Positions 1 through 7,258 of a DNA stretch of 8,342 nt are shown here, piece after piece. A program made the position numbers and the translations under genes. Below the pieces are notes generated by a model. It was not told the DNA's origin, did no database searches, and was given only the letters and a program-made list of their open reading frames with translations. Every line of letters starts with the position of its first letter. Positions within the stretch are counted from its first letter, which is position 1. The stretch is from Pseudopedobacter sp036379295 (lineage in GTDB: Bacteria; Bacteroidota; Bacteroidia; Sphingobacteriales; Sphingobacteriaceae): the NCBI GenBank assembly GCA_036379295.1, contig DASVGY010000044.1:1-8342 (forward strand). Reading direction: 5' to 3'.

Positions 1-1305
1 CTTAATATTGGCCCTAAAGGCTTCACTGGCGAAAAATATGGCGGTTCTACTTATTGGGATACCGAAGCTTATTGTGTGCCTTTTTATTTGGCAACTGCAC
101 CGCAGCAAGTCAGTAAAAACCTGCTGATTTACCGCTATAAGCAACTGGACAAAGCCATTGAAAATGCAAAAAAACTTGGCTTTACAAATGGCGCTGCTTT
201 GTTTCCGATGGTCACCATGAATGGCGAAGAGTGCCATAACGAATGGGAAATCACCTTTGAAGAAATCCACAGAAATGGAGCAATTGCTTATGCCATTTAC
301 AATTACATCCGTTACACCGCAGACCAAAATTACTTGGTAAATTATGGATTAGAAGTCCTCATCGGTATCAGTCGGTTTTGGAAACAACGCGTTAACTGGA
401 GCGGCGAAAAGCAAAAATTTGTGATGTTAGGGGTAACAGGGCCCAACGAGTACGAAAACAACATCAATAACAATTGGTACACCAACACCTTGGCTACCTG
501 GTGCTTAAAACACACCATGGAAGCTGCTGCTTATGTTGAAAAAGCAAACCCGCAAGCCTACCAGCAGCTCTTGCAAAAATTAAATTTCAAATCTCGCGAG
601 TTTGGCGATTGGGAACAAATTATAGCAAACATGTACTATCCAGAGGATGCCGGTAAAGGCATCTTTTTGCAGCAAGACGGTTATTTGGATAAGGAGCAGG
701 TTTTGGTAAAAGATTTACCGGCGTCAGAAAGGCCAATTAACCAAAAATGGAGTTGGGATAGGATTTTGAGGTCGTGTTTTATCAAGCAAGCCGATGTTTT
801 ACAGGGAATTTACTTTTTTGAGGATGATTACGACTTTGCAACCATCAAAAGAAATTTTGATTTTTACGAGCCGCGTACCGTTCATGAAAGTTCACTTTCG
901 CCATGTGTGCATAGTATTTTGGCTGCAAAATTGAACGATGAAGCCCGGGCTTATGAGTTTTATTTACGCACCGCCCGTTTAGATTTAGATGATTATAACA
1001 ACGATACCGAAGACGGTTTACATATTACCTCTATGGCAGGTACCTGGATGAGCGTTGTAGAGGGTTTTGCCGGTATGCGTATAAAAAACAATACCCTGCA
1101 TTTTAGTCCCTTTTTACCCGGTAAATGGGAATCCTTTACTTTTAAAATCAATTTCCGTGGGGCAAACCTTAAAGTTAACATCAGCAGAAGGCAAACCCAT
1201 ATTACCAATAACAGTACGCAAGATTTAGCTATCGCAATTCATGGTCAGGTGCACCAGTTAAAAGCATCATCTCAAATAAATATCGAAAACACCGAACTTG
1301 TGTAA
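1..1305 (+). CDS. Maltose phosphorylase, GH65 family, C-terminal part (5' end outside window)
   Basis: Cytoplasmic enzyme expected to split maltose with inorganic phosphate into glucose and beta-glucose 1-phosphate. The frame is open from base 1, so the gene enters from the left edge; 434 codons are visible and roughly 335 N-terminal residues are missing, judging from the usual length near 770. Visible landmarks, numbered from base 1: GEKYGGSTYWDTEAY near residues 11-25, the active-site loop GPNEYENNINNNWYTN with the probable general acid Glu150, and HESSLSPCVH from residue 295, the region that binds phosphate in this family. A small beta-rich C-terminal domain follows. The stop lies one base before a possible ATG of the next gene, so the genes are probably co-transcribed. 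Kojibiose, nigerose or trehalose phosphorylase activity cannot be excluded from sequence alone, but the amylase neighbours favour maltose. The inverting reaction makes the beta anomer, so a beta-phosphoglucomutase should be nearby, outside this window. Confidence 0.93.
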   Translation, partial: LNIGPKGFTGEKYGGSTYWDTEAYCVPFYLATAPQQVSKNLLIYRYKQLDKAIENAKKLGFTNGAALFPMVTMNGEECHNEWEITFEEIHRNGAIAYAIYNYIRYTADQNYLVNYGLEVLIGISRFWKQRVNWSGEKQKFVMLGVTGPNEYENNINNNWYTNTLATWCLKHTMEAAAYVEKANPQAYQQLLQKLNFKSREFGDWEQIIANMYYPEDAGKGIFLQQDGYLDKEQVLVKDLPASERPINQKWSWDRILRSCFIKQADVLQGIYFFEDDYDFATIKRNFDFYEPRTVHESSLSPCVHSILAAKLNDEARAYEFYLRTARLDLDDYNNDTEDGLHITSMAGTWMSVVEGFAGMRIKNNTLHFSPFLPGKWESFTFKINFRGANLKVNISRRQTHITNNSTQDLAIAIHGQVHQLKASSQINIENTELV

Positions 1306-1318
1306 AATGATAGAAGGC

Positions 1319-3115
1319 ATGGTCAATAACAATAAATTTATTACGTTAAAGATGGCTGGGTTAAAAACCATATCCATTGTTTTTATATTGATGTTTACAG
1401 CGGGTTGCAACCTTTCGCAAAAAAAATCAAGCGCAATGAAAGATAAAAAAATCGTAATCTACCAGTTATTGCCACGTTTATTCGGTAATAAAAACACTAC
1501 CAATGCCTATTATGGTTCTTTACAACAAAACGGCAGTGGCAAGTTTAACGATATTGATGATAAAGCGCTTGATGGCATAAAAGAGTTAAGCGTAAATTAT
1601 GTGTGGTACACCGGTATAATTGCACACGCCAGCCTAACAGATTATAGCAAATATGGCATCCCTAATAGTGATGCAGATGTGGTAAAAGGCATTGCAGGTT
1701 CGCCTTATGCCATCCGCGATTATTACGATGTTGACCCAGATTTAGCAGTTGATGTGCCCAACAGAATTCAAGAGTTTGAAAATTTAATCGACCGCACACA
1801 TGCTAAGCAGCTAAAGGTAATTATAGATTTTGTACCTAACCATGTGGCTCGCGGCTATAAATCTATTGCAAAACCGGCGGGCGTTCAGGATTTTGGCGTT
1901 GCTGATGATACCACCAAAAGTTTTAGTCCGCAAAATGATTTTTACTATTTACCAGGGCAAAAATTTGAGGTTCCAGATATCGATAAAAAATCTACACCAA
2001 TTGATAGTCTTAAAGATTTCCAGGTTAATGAAAGCCCTGCAAAAGCAACCGGAAACAATTCTTTTAAGGCAAAACCTAATGATGATGACTGGTACGAAAC
2101 CATTAAATTAAATTACGGTGTTGATTACCAAAATGGCGAAAAAACTCATTTTGACCCCATACCGCCGGTTTGGGTAAAAATGAAAGATATTTTGGTTTAT
2201 TGGACTAAAAAAGGCGTAGATGGTTTCCGTTGTGATGTTGCCGAAATGGTACCCGTAGAATTTTGGCAATGGGTAATTCCGCAGGTTAAAAAAGAAAACC
2301 CCGATTTAATTTTCATAGGCGAAGCCTACAATCCAAACGCTTATGAACAATATTTAACACAAGGAGGGTTTGATTATTTGTATGATAAAGTAGGTTTGTA
2401 TGATGCCTTAAAAAAGCTGATGCGTAACCAGCCAGATGCAAATACAGCCGAAGTTTCTGCTGCCAAAAATCATGTAAAAAATATAGATGGCCACATGTTG
2501 CGCTTTCTGGAAAACCACGATGAAGAGCGTATTGCTTCCGCCAACTTTACCGGCAATGCTAGCCTTGGTTTGGCCGCTTATACAGTTACGGCAACACTGG
2601 GCAAGGGGCCGGTGATGATTTATTTCGGACAAGAAGTTGGTGAGCCTGGCGAAGGTATCGAAGGTTTCGGTAAAGATGATAACCGCACCACTATATTTGA
2701 TTATTGGGGCGTTCCAAACCACCAACAGTGGATGAACGGCGGTGCTTTTGATGGGGGAAAATTAAGTGCAGAACAAAAAACCTGGCGATCGTTTTATAAG
2801 ACATTGCTAAAAGTTTCTGCAGAAAATGAAGCGATTGTAGCTGGCGATTTTTATGAAATTCCGCAAAACCAGCTAAACAACAGCCATGTTTACGCTTTCA
2901 TCCGCTACACCGCAAACCAGCGCTTGCTTATTGTCGCAAATTTTGATAGGAACAATGTTTTCAACGGAGCTTTAACAATACCAAAAGATATTTTGACAGA
3001 TAAAAAGGTGAATAAGCCGACGGATTTATTGGCAGGTGCGCAGCTTGATTCGCCCGCCGAAAATATAGTAAAGGTAAACGTAAGCCCTAACTCATCACAA
3101 ATTATAGCTTTTTAA
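1319..3115 (+). CDS. GH13 alpha-amylase family lipoprotein
   Basis: Envelope-anchored glycoside hydrolase predicted to act on alpha-1,4-glucans or maltodextrins. From ATG 1319 it has 598 residues. A hydrophobic signal (about 14-29) ends at TAGC, giving lipid-modified Cys30; Thr at -3 is not the classic residue. The GH13 motifs are complete: DFVPNH (Asp170), DGFRCD with nucleophile Asp306, GEAYNP with acid/base Glu335, and NHDEER with Asp401. A long domain-B insertion lies between the first two motifs, and a beta-sandwich C-terminal domain ends the protein. Start choice is uncertain: in-frame ATGs exist at 1307, 1319 and 1352. The 1352 start gives the shortest classical signal (Cys19), and 1307 begins one base after the phosphorylase stop. 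The residues after the cysteine (NLSQKK) have no acidic run, so I infer it may face the periplasm. Exact specificity (amylase, cyclomaltodextrinase-like or other) is unknown. Confidence 0.9.
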   Translation: MVNNNKFITLKMAGLKTISIVFILMFTAGCNLSQKKSSAMKDKKIVIYQLLPRLFGNKNTTNAYYGSLQQNGSGKFNDIDDKALDGIKELSVNYVWYTGIIAHASLTDYSKYGIPNSDADVVKGIAGSPYAIRDYYDVDPDLAVDVPNRIQEFENLIDRTHAKQLKVIIDFVPNHVARGYKSIAKPAGVQDFGVADDTTKSFSPQNDFYYLPGQKFEVPDIDKKSTPIDSLKDFQVNESPAKATGNNSFKAKPNDDDWYETIKLNYGVDYQNGEKTHFDPIPPVWVKMKDILVYWTKKGVDGFRCDVAEMVPVEFWQWVIPQVKKENPDLIFIGEAYNPNAYEQYLTQGGFDYLYDKVGLYDALKKLMRNQPDANTAEVSAAKNHVKNIDGHMLRFLENHDEERIASANFTGNASLGLAAYTVTATLGKGPVMIYFGQEVGEPGEGIEGFGKDDNRTTIFDYWGVPNHQQWMNGGAFDGGKLSAEQKTWRSFYKTLLKVSAENEAIVAGDFYEIPQNQLNNSHVYAFIRYTANQRLLIVANFDRNNVFNGALTIPKDILTDKKVNKPTDLLAGAQLDSPAENIVKVNVSPNSSQIIAF

Positions 3116-3125
3116 ACCCAATAAC

Positions 3126-4502
3126 ATGAACTTAAAAACCGCAGTTGAAAATCCAAAGCTTTCGCTGATTCAAATTATCAACATGAGCGTTGGCTTTTTC
3201 GGAATCCAGTTCGGCTGGGATTTACAAAGGGCCAATATGGGGCGTATTTACGAAGGTTTAGGGGCGCACCCGGACCAAGTTCCTTTATTGTTTTTAGCAG
3301 CGCCACTCACCGGATTGTTAGTGCAGCCTGTTGTAGGTTACCTTAGCGATAGAACATGGCATCCAAAATGGGGCAGAAGGCGCCCGTATTTTATGGTAGG
3401 GGCAATTATCAGCAGCATCGCGTTAATATTTATGCCTAACAGCAGTGCTTTGTGGATGGCGGCAGGCTTACTTTGGGTGTTAGATGTTTTTGGAAACGTT
3501 TCTATGGAACCTTTTAGGGCGTTTGTAACGGATAAGCTTCCGGATAGTCAGGTAAACAGAGGTTTCATTATGCAAAGCATGATGATAGGCTTGGGCGGGA
3601 GTATAGCCTCCGCTTTACCTTGGTTAATGAACAATGTTTTCCATTTAACCAACACCGCCATGCAGGGCAGCATTCCAGAGAATGTTAAATATTCCTTTTA
3701 TATAGGGGCGTTTTTCTTTTTTGCCTCTGTTTTATGGACGGTTTTAAACACCGATGAGTATCCGCCAACCGCCGAAGAATTGGCAGCGCAAAAGAAAGAA
3801 GGAAAAAAAGGCTTTGCCGGCGGTGCAAAGGAAATTTTTACGGCACTAAGGCAAATGCCTAAAAGGATGCAAATAGTTTCTTTGGTTCAATTTTTCACTT
3901 GGCCAGGCTTGTTTCTAATGTGGTTTTATTATACCACGGCGGTGGCAGTCAATGTTTTTGGTGGAACAGATGCCAGCGACCCAGTTTACGCGGCAGGTGC
4001 AGATTTTGGAAGTTTGACTTTGGCTTATTATAGCGTTATCACGTTTTTGTTCGCCTTGGTATTGCCCACCATTGCAGATAAGTTAGGAAGAAAAGCTACC
4101 CATGCGCTATGCCTTTTGTGCGGCGCAGCCGGATTAATAAGCGTAGCGTGGGTTCATGATAAAAACATGTTGTATTTGTGTATGACTGGGGTAGGGATTG
4201 CTTGGGCTAGTATTTTATCTATGCCTTATGCAATGTTAAGCGGTGTGCTGCCCAAAAATAAAATAGGGATTTACATGGGCATTTTCAATTTCTTTATAGT
4301 GTTGCCCGAAATTTTGGCGTCTTTAGGCTTCGGTTGGTTAATGCGAAATATCCTGCACAACGACCGACTCTTAGCCGTACAATTAGGTGGCGGTTTAATG
4401 GCGCTGGCTGCCCTCGTTTGTTTTTTGTTTATTAAAGAAACAAAATCTACCGACAGCATTTTAGCCACCGAATTGGAAATAGAAGAAGGCAGGTCAGTTT
4501 AA
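3126..4502 (+). CDS. MFS sugar transporter, SLC45/GPH-like (probable maltose importer)
   Basis: Inner-membrane carrier of 458 residues, with the 12-helix length and hydrophobicity of the major facilitator superfamily. Features seen: an N-terminal helix with FGIQFGWDLQRA (about 24-36), a second helix followed by the cytoplasmic signature GYLSDRTWHPKWGRRRPY (71-88), and a hydrophilic central loop (about 209-250) containing EYPPTAEEL. The second half repeats the pattern with IADKLGRKATH between helices. The R/KWGRRRP signature is that of the SLC45/sucrose-transporter-like group, which in Bacteroidota sits beside GH65 and GH13 genes and is assigned to maltose uptake, usually by proton symport. 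It starts 10 bases after the upstream amylase stop, so it is almost certainly in the same operon. A SusC/SusD outer-membrane pair is not seen here. Substrate is inferred from neighbours only. Repeat sequence begins a few bases after its stop codon, and I see no ordinary terminator. Confidence 0.9.
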   Translation: MNLKTAVENPKLSLIQIINMSVGFFGIQFGWDLQRANMGRIYEGLGAHPDQVPLLFLAAPLTGLLVQPVVGYLSDRTWHPKWGRRRPYFMVGAIISSIALIFMPNSSALWMAAGLLWVLDVFGNVSMEPFRAFVTDKLPDSQVNRGFIMQSMMIGLGGSIASALPWLMNNVFHLTNTAMQGSIPENVKYSFYIGAFFFFASVLWTVLNTDEYPPTAEELAAQKKEGKKGFAGGAKEIFTALRQMPKRMQIVSLVQFFTWPGLFLMWFYYTTAVAVNVFGGTDASDPVYAAGADFGSLTLAYYSVITFLFALVLPTIADKLGRKATHALCLLCGAAGLISVAWVHDKNMLYLCMTGVGIAWASILSMPYAMLSGVLPKNKIGIYMGIFNFFIVLPEILASLGFGWLMRNILHNDRLLAVQLGGGLMALAALVCFLFIKETKSTDSILATELEIEEGRSV

Positions 4503-4508
4503 TTTTTT

Positions 4509-4549
4509 CGCAACGCAAGCAGATCTCTCCAATCGTCAAGATGACGGGG
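4509..4549. repeat. Short palindromic repeat, right-hand part only (copy a)
   Basis: Begins about 7 bases after the MFS stop. It contains the conserved GCAGATCTCTCC and AAGATGACGGGG blocks that form the right end of the short module in the other copies. The left part is missing or too diverged to recognise. It runs straight into a long module at 4550, which is the usual order. Confidence 0.75.
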
Positions 4550-4774
4550 CGGCAGCAAAAGCAAAGACCAAAGTACACCAATAAATTCGGCCTTGGCCTT
4601 TGCGGCAACGAAGAACCAGAGTAACAGCAGCACCTTTGTAGCAAAGGGCGCAGCCGAGAGTTTTTTTGGTTCCTTTTTTTGCGGAAAAAAAAGGAAATGC
4701 CCTTTGCCCGGCATGAGGGCAGGCAAGCCAAGAGCGCAAGGCTCTAGCCACAAAGAAGAAAACTAAAGCTTGGT
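4550..4774. repeat. Long hairpin-rich repeat module (copy a)
   Basis: A complete long module of about 225 bases. Conserved blocks in order: GGCAGCAAAAGCAAAGACC, the palindromic GGCCTTGGCC, a 20-base variable stretch (4613-4632), the hairpin CCTTTG-TAG-CAAAGG (4633-4647), GGGCGCAGCCGAGAG plus seven T, the long stem TTCCTTTTTTT / AAAAAAAAGGAA with loop GCGG (4670-4696), GCCCTTTGCCCGGCATGAGG, and AGAGC/GCTCT. Unlike copies b and c, it ends the long stem with GGAAATGCC rather than GGAACTGCC. Reverse-strand reading frames of 70-95 codons cross it, but they resemble no known protein and more than one frame is open, so I treat the module as non-coding. It could be transcribed as the 3' end of the transporter operon. 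Confidence 0.85.
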
Positions 4775-4785
4775 TCCTCCCTTAA

Positions 4786-4897
4786 CCGTCATTCCGAACG
4801 AGGTACGAGGAGGAATCTGTTAGTTTTTTTGGCGAACTGAGGTATCGCAGAAGAACAAACAGATCTCTCTTCGCTAAGGCGAATCGAGATGCCGGGG
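4786..4897. repeat. Short palindromic repeat, complete (copy b)
   Basis: Complete short module. Its left arm opens with CCGTCATTCCGAACGAGG and ends in AGGAATCTGTT (to about 4821). A middle part contains GGCGAACTGAGG and GAACAAACAGATCTCTC. The right end has the hairpin TTCGC-TAAG-GCGAA and finishes GAGATGCCGGGG. The two ends are inverted partners: CCGTCAT and ATCTGTT on the left match ATGACGG and AACAGAT on the right in the short copies, though this copy has GCCGG for GACGG. It shares the preceding link CTCCCTTAA with the complete copy at 7952. Palindromic ends and repeated intergenic occurrence suggest a MITE- or REP-like element; no transposase is present. Confidence 0.85.
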
Positions 4898-4915
4898 TAA
4901 AACAGCAGCGCCCCC

Positions 4916-5144
4916 GCAGCAAAAGCAAAGACCAAAGTACCGCGAAAAATTCGGCCTTGGCCTTTGCGGTAACGAATAGCAGAAATTAACGCACTCCCTT
5001 TGTAGCAAAGGGCGCAGCCGAGAGTTTTTTTGGTTCCTTTTTTTGCGGAAAAAAAAGGAACTGCCCTTTGCCCGGCATGAGGGCAGGCAAGCCAAGAGCG
5101 TAAGGCTCTAGCCACAAAGAAAAAAAGATAACTAAAACCTTGGT
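4916..5144. repeat. Long hairpin-rich repeat module (copy b)
   Basis: Second long module, joined to the short module at 4786 by a linker (TAAAACAGCAGCGCCCC) that is nearly identical at 8064. Blocks match copy a except for the 20-base variable stretch (about 4977-4996). The perfect stem GTTCCTTTTTTT / AAAAAAAAGGAAC with loop GCGG lies at 5033-5061. AGAGC/GCTCT near the right end remains paired although the loop changes to GTAAG. Reverse-strand frames here are again open but judged spurious. The composite from 4786 to 5144 is 359 bases, the same length as the one at 7952-8310. Confidence 0.85.
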
Positions 5145-5208
5145 TTCTCCGGTTAATCGAGTTATTGCAAAGGAACAAACAGATCTCTCCTACCGTCGAG
5201 ATGACGGG
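5145..5208. repeat. Short repeat lacking its left arm (copy c)
   Basis: Follows TTGG of the long module and reads TCTCCGGTTAATCGAG, then TTGCAAAGGAACAAACAG and ATCTCTCCTACCGTCGAG, ending ATGACGGG. It corresponds to the middle and right parts of the complete copies at 4786 and 7952; the GTCATTCC arm is absent. It lies in the leader region of the second amylase gene. Confidence 0.8.
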
Positions 5209-5212
5209 TTGA

Positions 5213-5286
5213 GTTCCTCCGGACAATCGAGCTATTGCAAAGGAACAAGCAGATCTCTCTTCGCGAAGCCGAATCGAGATGACGGG
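5213..5286. repeat. Short repeat lacking its left arm (copy d)
   Basis: A second arm-less short module, in tandem with the one just upstream and separated from it by about 4 bases. It shows TTCCTCCGGACAATCGAG, TTGCAAAGGAACAAGCAG and ATCTCTCTTCGCGAAGCC, ending GATGACGGG. The inner palindrome is TTCGCGAA here instead of the TTCGC-TAAG-GCGAA of the complete copies. Confidence 0.8.
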
Positions 5287-5288
5287 AC

Positions 5289-5313
5289 GGCAGCAAAAGC
5301 AAGAACCAAAGTA
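5289..5313. repeat. Truncated left end of the long repeat module
   Basis: About 25 bases matching the start of the long module (GGCAGCAAAAGC, then ACCAAAGTA) directly after a short module, in the same order as the full composites. Homology stops here, about 45 bases before the amylase start codon. The 44 bases that follow are A-rich, as is common before Bacteroidota start codons. Confidence 0.7.
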
Positions 5314-5357
5314 ATATGCATCACAAAAAACAGCAATAAAAAATCAAATAAAACACC

Positions 5358-7238
5358 ATGAAAAAATTAACCTATCTCCTCCTAATTTTAACCCTCGCTA
5401 CCTCTTGCAAAAAAGACAAAACACCAGGTAGCACACCCACGCCAACCCCGCCAGAAACGGAGCTTCCAGCAGCGGCAAAAAACGGAGTAGCTTTTATAAA
5501 TAATGGAACATCAGCCATTATCACCCTAATCGCTCCAAAAAAAACCTCGGTAGCGCTCATCGGCGATTTTAACAATTGGCAAAACAACCTCAATAAAATG
5601 CAGTTGGCAAAAGACGGCAAAACATGGTTTACGCAGATAGATAACCTAAACCCCGATACAGAATATGCCTATCAGTTTGAGATTGATGGAACATTAAGAG
5701 TTGCCGACCCTTACTGTGAGAAAGTGCTCGACCCAGATAACGATAAATACATCGATGCAAAAACTTACCCTAATTTAAAGCCCTATCCAAGCGGAAAAAC
5801 CACAGGTATTGTAAGTGTAATGCAGGCTAACCAACCTAAATACGAGTGGAAGAACAACAACTTTACCCGCCCCGCAAAAAACAATTTGGTAATTTACGAA
5901 CTGCTGCTGCGTGATTTTACCACAGACCATAGCTACGCCTCAACCTTGGCTAAATTAGATTATTTAAAAAATTTGGGAATTAACGCCATAGAACTAATGC
6001 CAGTGAACGAGTTTGAAGGAAACCTAAGTTGGGGCTACAATCCTTCGTTCTACTTCGCTCCTGATAAATATTATGGAACCAAAACTGCTTTGCAAAACTT
6101 TATCGACGAATGCCACGGTAAGGGCATAGCCGTGATTTTAGATATGGTGCTCAACCATTCGTTTGGGCAATCGCCAATGGTGCAAATGTATTTTAAAAAC
6201 GGAGCGCCAACGGCCGATAACCCATGGTTTAATACTGTAGCTAAACATCCTTACAACGTAGGGTTTGATTTTAACCACGAGAGCGGCGAAACCAAAGTTT
6301 TTGCTAAAAACGTGATGAAGTTTTGGATGCAGCAATACAAAGTAGATGGCTTTAGGTTTGATTTGTCGAAAGGATTTACGCAACATCAATCATCAGATGA
6401 TGGCAGTTTTGCAGCTTATGATGCTTCCCGCGTGGCAATATGGAAAGACTACCATAACTTTATCAAAAGTATCGACGACAATAATTTTTATACCATTTTA
6501 GAACACTTTGCTGATACCAAAGAAGAAACAGAACTCACCAACAATGGTTTAATGGTATGGACAAACCTCAACTACAACATGAACGAGGCTACGATGGGTT
6601 GGTTGGGGAAATCTGATTTTTCGTGGGGCTTTTTTAACAACCATGGTTTTGCAAAGTCCGATGGCTTGGTGGCCTACATTGAAAGTCACGATGAAGAACG
6701 CTTGAATTTTAAGAACATCACTTACGGAAATGCCACCGCTACATACATTATCAAAAATAATTTAGCAACCTCCTTAAAAAGAGAAGAGCTGGCCGCAGCC
6801 TTATTTTTTGCCATCCCAGGGCCTAAAATGATTTGGCAATTTGGCGAGTTAGGCTACGATGTTAGCATTGAACAGAACGGGCGTACAGGAGAAAAGCCCA
6901 TCCGCTGGGAGTATTTTGATGAGCCCAACCGCAAAGCATTGTATAATGTTTATGCCAAAATGATAAGCTTAAAAGAAAACAACCCTATTTTTAACACAAC
7001 TGATTTTAGCTATAGCCTTAGCGGAGGAATTAAATACATAAAACTCAACACACCCAGCAATAACGTAGTTGTGGTAGGAAACTTTGATGTAGTGCCGCAA
7101 GCTGCCAATATTGATTTTGGGGCAGCCGGAGCATGGGCAGATGCTTTTGGAAATGCAATTAATTTAAGCGCTAATACCTATAATTTAACATTGGCACCGG
7201 GCGAGTACCATGTATATAGCAGAGTTGCGCTAAATTAG
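5358..7238 (+). CDS. GH13 alpha-amylase/neopullulanase-like lipoprotein with N-terminal CBM48-like domain
   Basis: A 626-residue envelope lipoprotein predicted to hydrolyse starch-type glucans. The signal MKKLTYLLLILTLATSC gives lipid-modified Cys17, followed by KKDK and a Thr/Pro-rich linker (about 21-38). Residues about 42-135 form an E-set/CBM48-like domain with the GDFNNW signature (69-74), which in related enzymes contacts glucan. The catalytic barrel begins near 175 (NNLVIYELLLRDF) and has MPVNEFEGNLSWGYNP (214-229), DMVLNH (Asp262), DGFRFD with nucleophile Asp335, ILEHFAD with acid/base Glu382, and SHDEER with Asp445. A beta-sandwich C-terminal domain follows. The layout resembles the neopullulanase/isoamylase side of GH13. 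The basic-acidic residues after the cysteine resemble Bacteroidota surface-export signals, so it may be the outer-surface enzyme, which is inferred. Repeats separate it from the transporter gene, and I see no clear TTTG/TAnnTTTG promoter upstream, so transcription may come from read-through or from an atypical site. Confidence 0.93.
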   Translation: MKKLTYLLLILTLATSCKKDKTPGSTPTPTPPETELPAAAKNGVAFINNGTSAIITLIAPKKTSVALIGDFNNWQNNLNKMQLAKDGKTWFTQIDNLNPDTEYAYQFEIDGTLRVADPYCEKVLDPDNDKYIDAKTYPNLKPYPSGKTTGIVSVMQANQPKYEWKNNNFTRPAKNNLVIYELLLRDFTTDHSYASTLAKLDYLKNLGINAIELMPVNEFEGNLSWGYNPSFYFAPDKYYGTKTALQNFIDECHGKGIAVILDMVLNHSFGQSPMVQMYFKNGAPTADNPWFNTVAKHPYNVGFDFNHESGETKVFAKNVMKFWMQQYKVDGFRFDLSKGFTQHQSSDDGSFAAYDASRVAIWKDYHNFIKSIDDNNFYTILEHFADTKEETELTNNGLMVWTNLNYNMNEATMGWLGKSDFSWGFFNNHGFAKSDGLVAYIESHDEERLNFKNITYGNATATYIIKNNLATSLKREELAAALFFAIPGPKMIWQFGELGYDVSIEQNGRTGEKPIRWEYFDEPNRKALYNVYAKMISLKENNPIFNTTDFSYSLSGGIKYIKLNTPSNNVVVVGNFDVVPQAANIDFGAAGAWADAFGNAINLSANTYNLTLAPGEYHVYSRVALN

Positions 7239-7244
7239 CGCAAC
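7224..7244 (+). terminator. Palindrome over the amylase stop codon, possible terminator
   Basis: Arms GTTGCGCTAA and TTAGCGCAAC form a perfect 10-base inverted repeat around one central base, overlapping the TAG stop. As RNA the likely form is an 8-pair stem with an AAATT loop. A short T run (7251-7255) begins 6 bases after the stem, which is weak for an intrinsic terminator. It could instead be a protein-binding site or an mRNA 3'-end stabiliser. Confidence 0.5.
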
Positions 7245-7258
7245 AAATAATTTTTGAG

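Noticed and set aside
1298..1318. Upstream TTG start for the first amylase, overlapping the phosphorylase stop
   Set aside because: ATG codons at 1307, 1319 and 1352 are available and give better lipoprotein signals; the TTG only lengthens the polar N-terminus.
4661..4696. T run and A/T-rich stem after the transporter as a plain intrinsic terminator
   Set aside because: The same structure occurs in every long module wherever it lies, including after arr and before the amylase, so it is a property of the repeat. Termination is possible but cannot be assigned from this alone.
4447..5226. Several reverse-strand reading frames of 70-145 codons in the first repeat island
   Set aside because: They lie within repeats, several frames are open over the same bases, the translations are Lys/Phe/Cys/Arg-rich with no recognisable domain, and the longest just joins repeat modules. 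I did not annotate them as genes.
4509..5313. CRISPR-like array of direct repeats
   Set aside because: Repeat lengths (about 60-230 bases) and irregular spacing do not fit CRISPR, and no cas gene is seen. The 20-base variable stretch sits within one long module, not between short identical repeats.
5140..5361. Forward-strand frame of 73 codons before the second amylase
   Set aside because: It is made of repeat sequence plus A-rich leader, has no recognisable protein features, and overlaps the amylase start.
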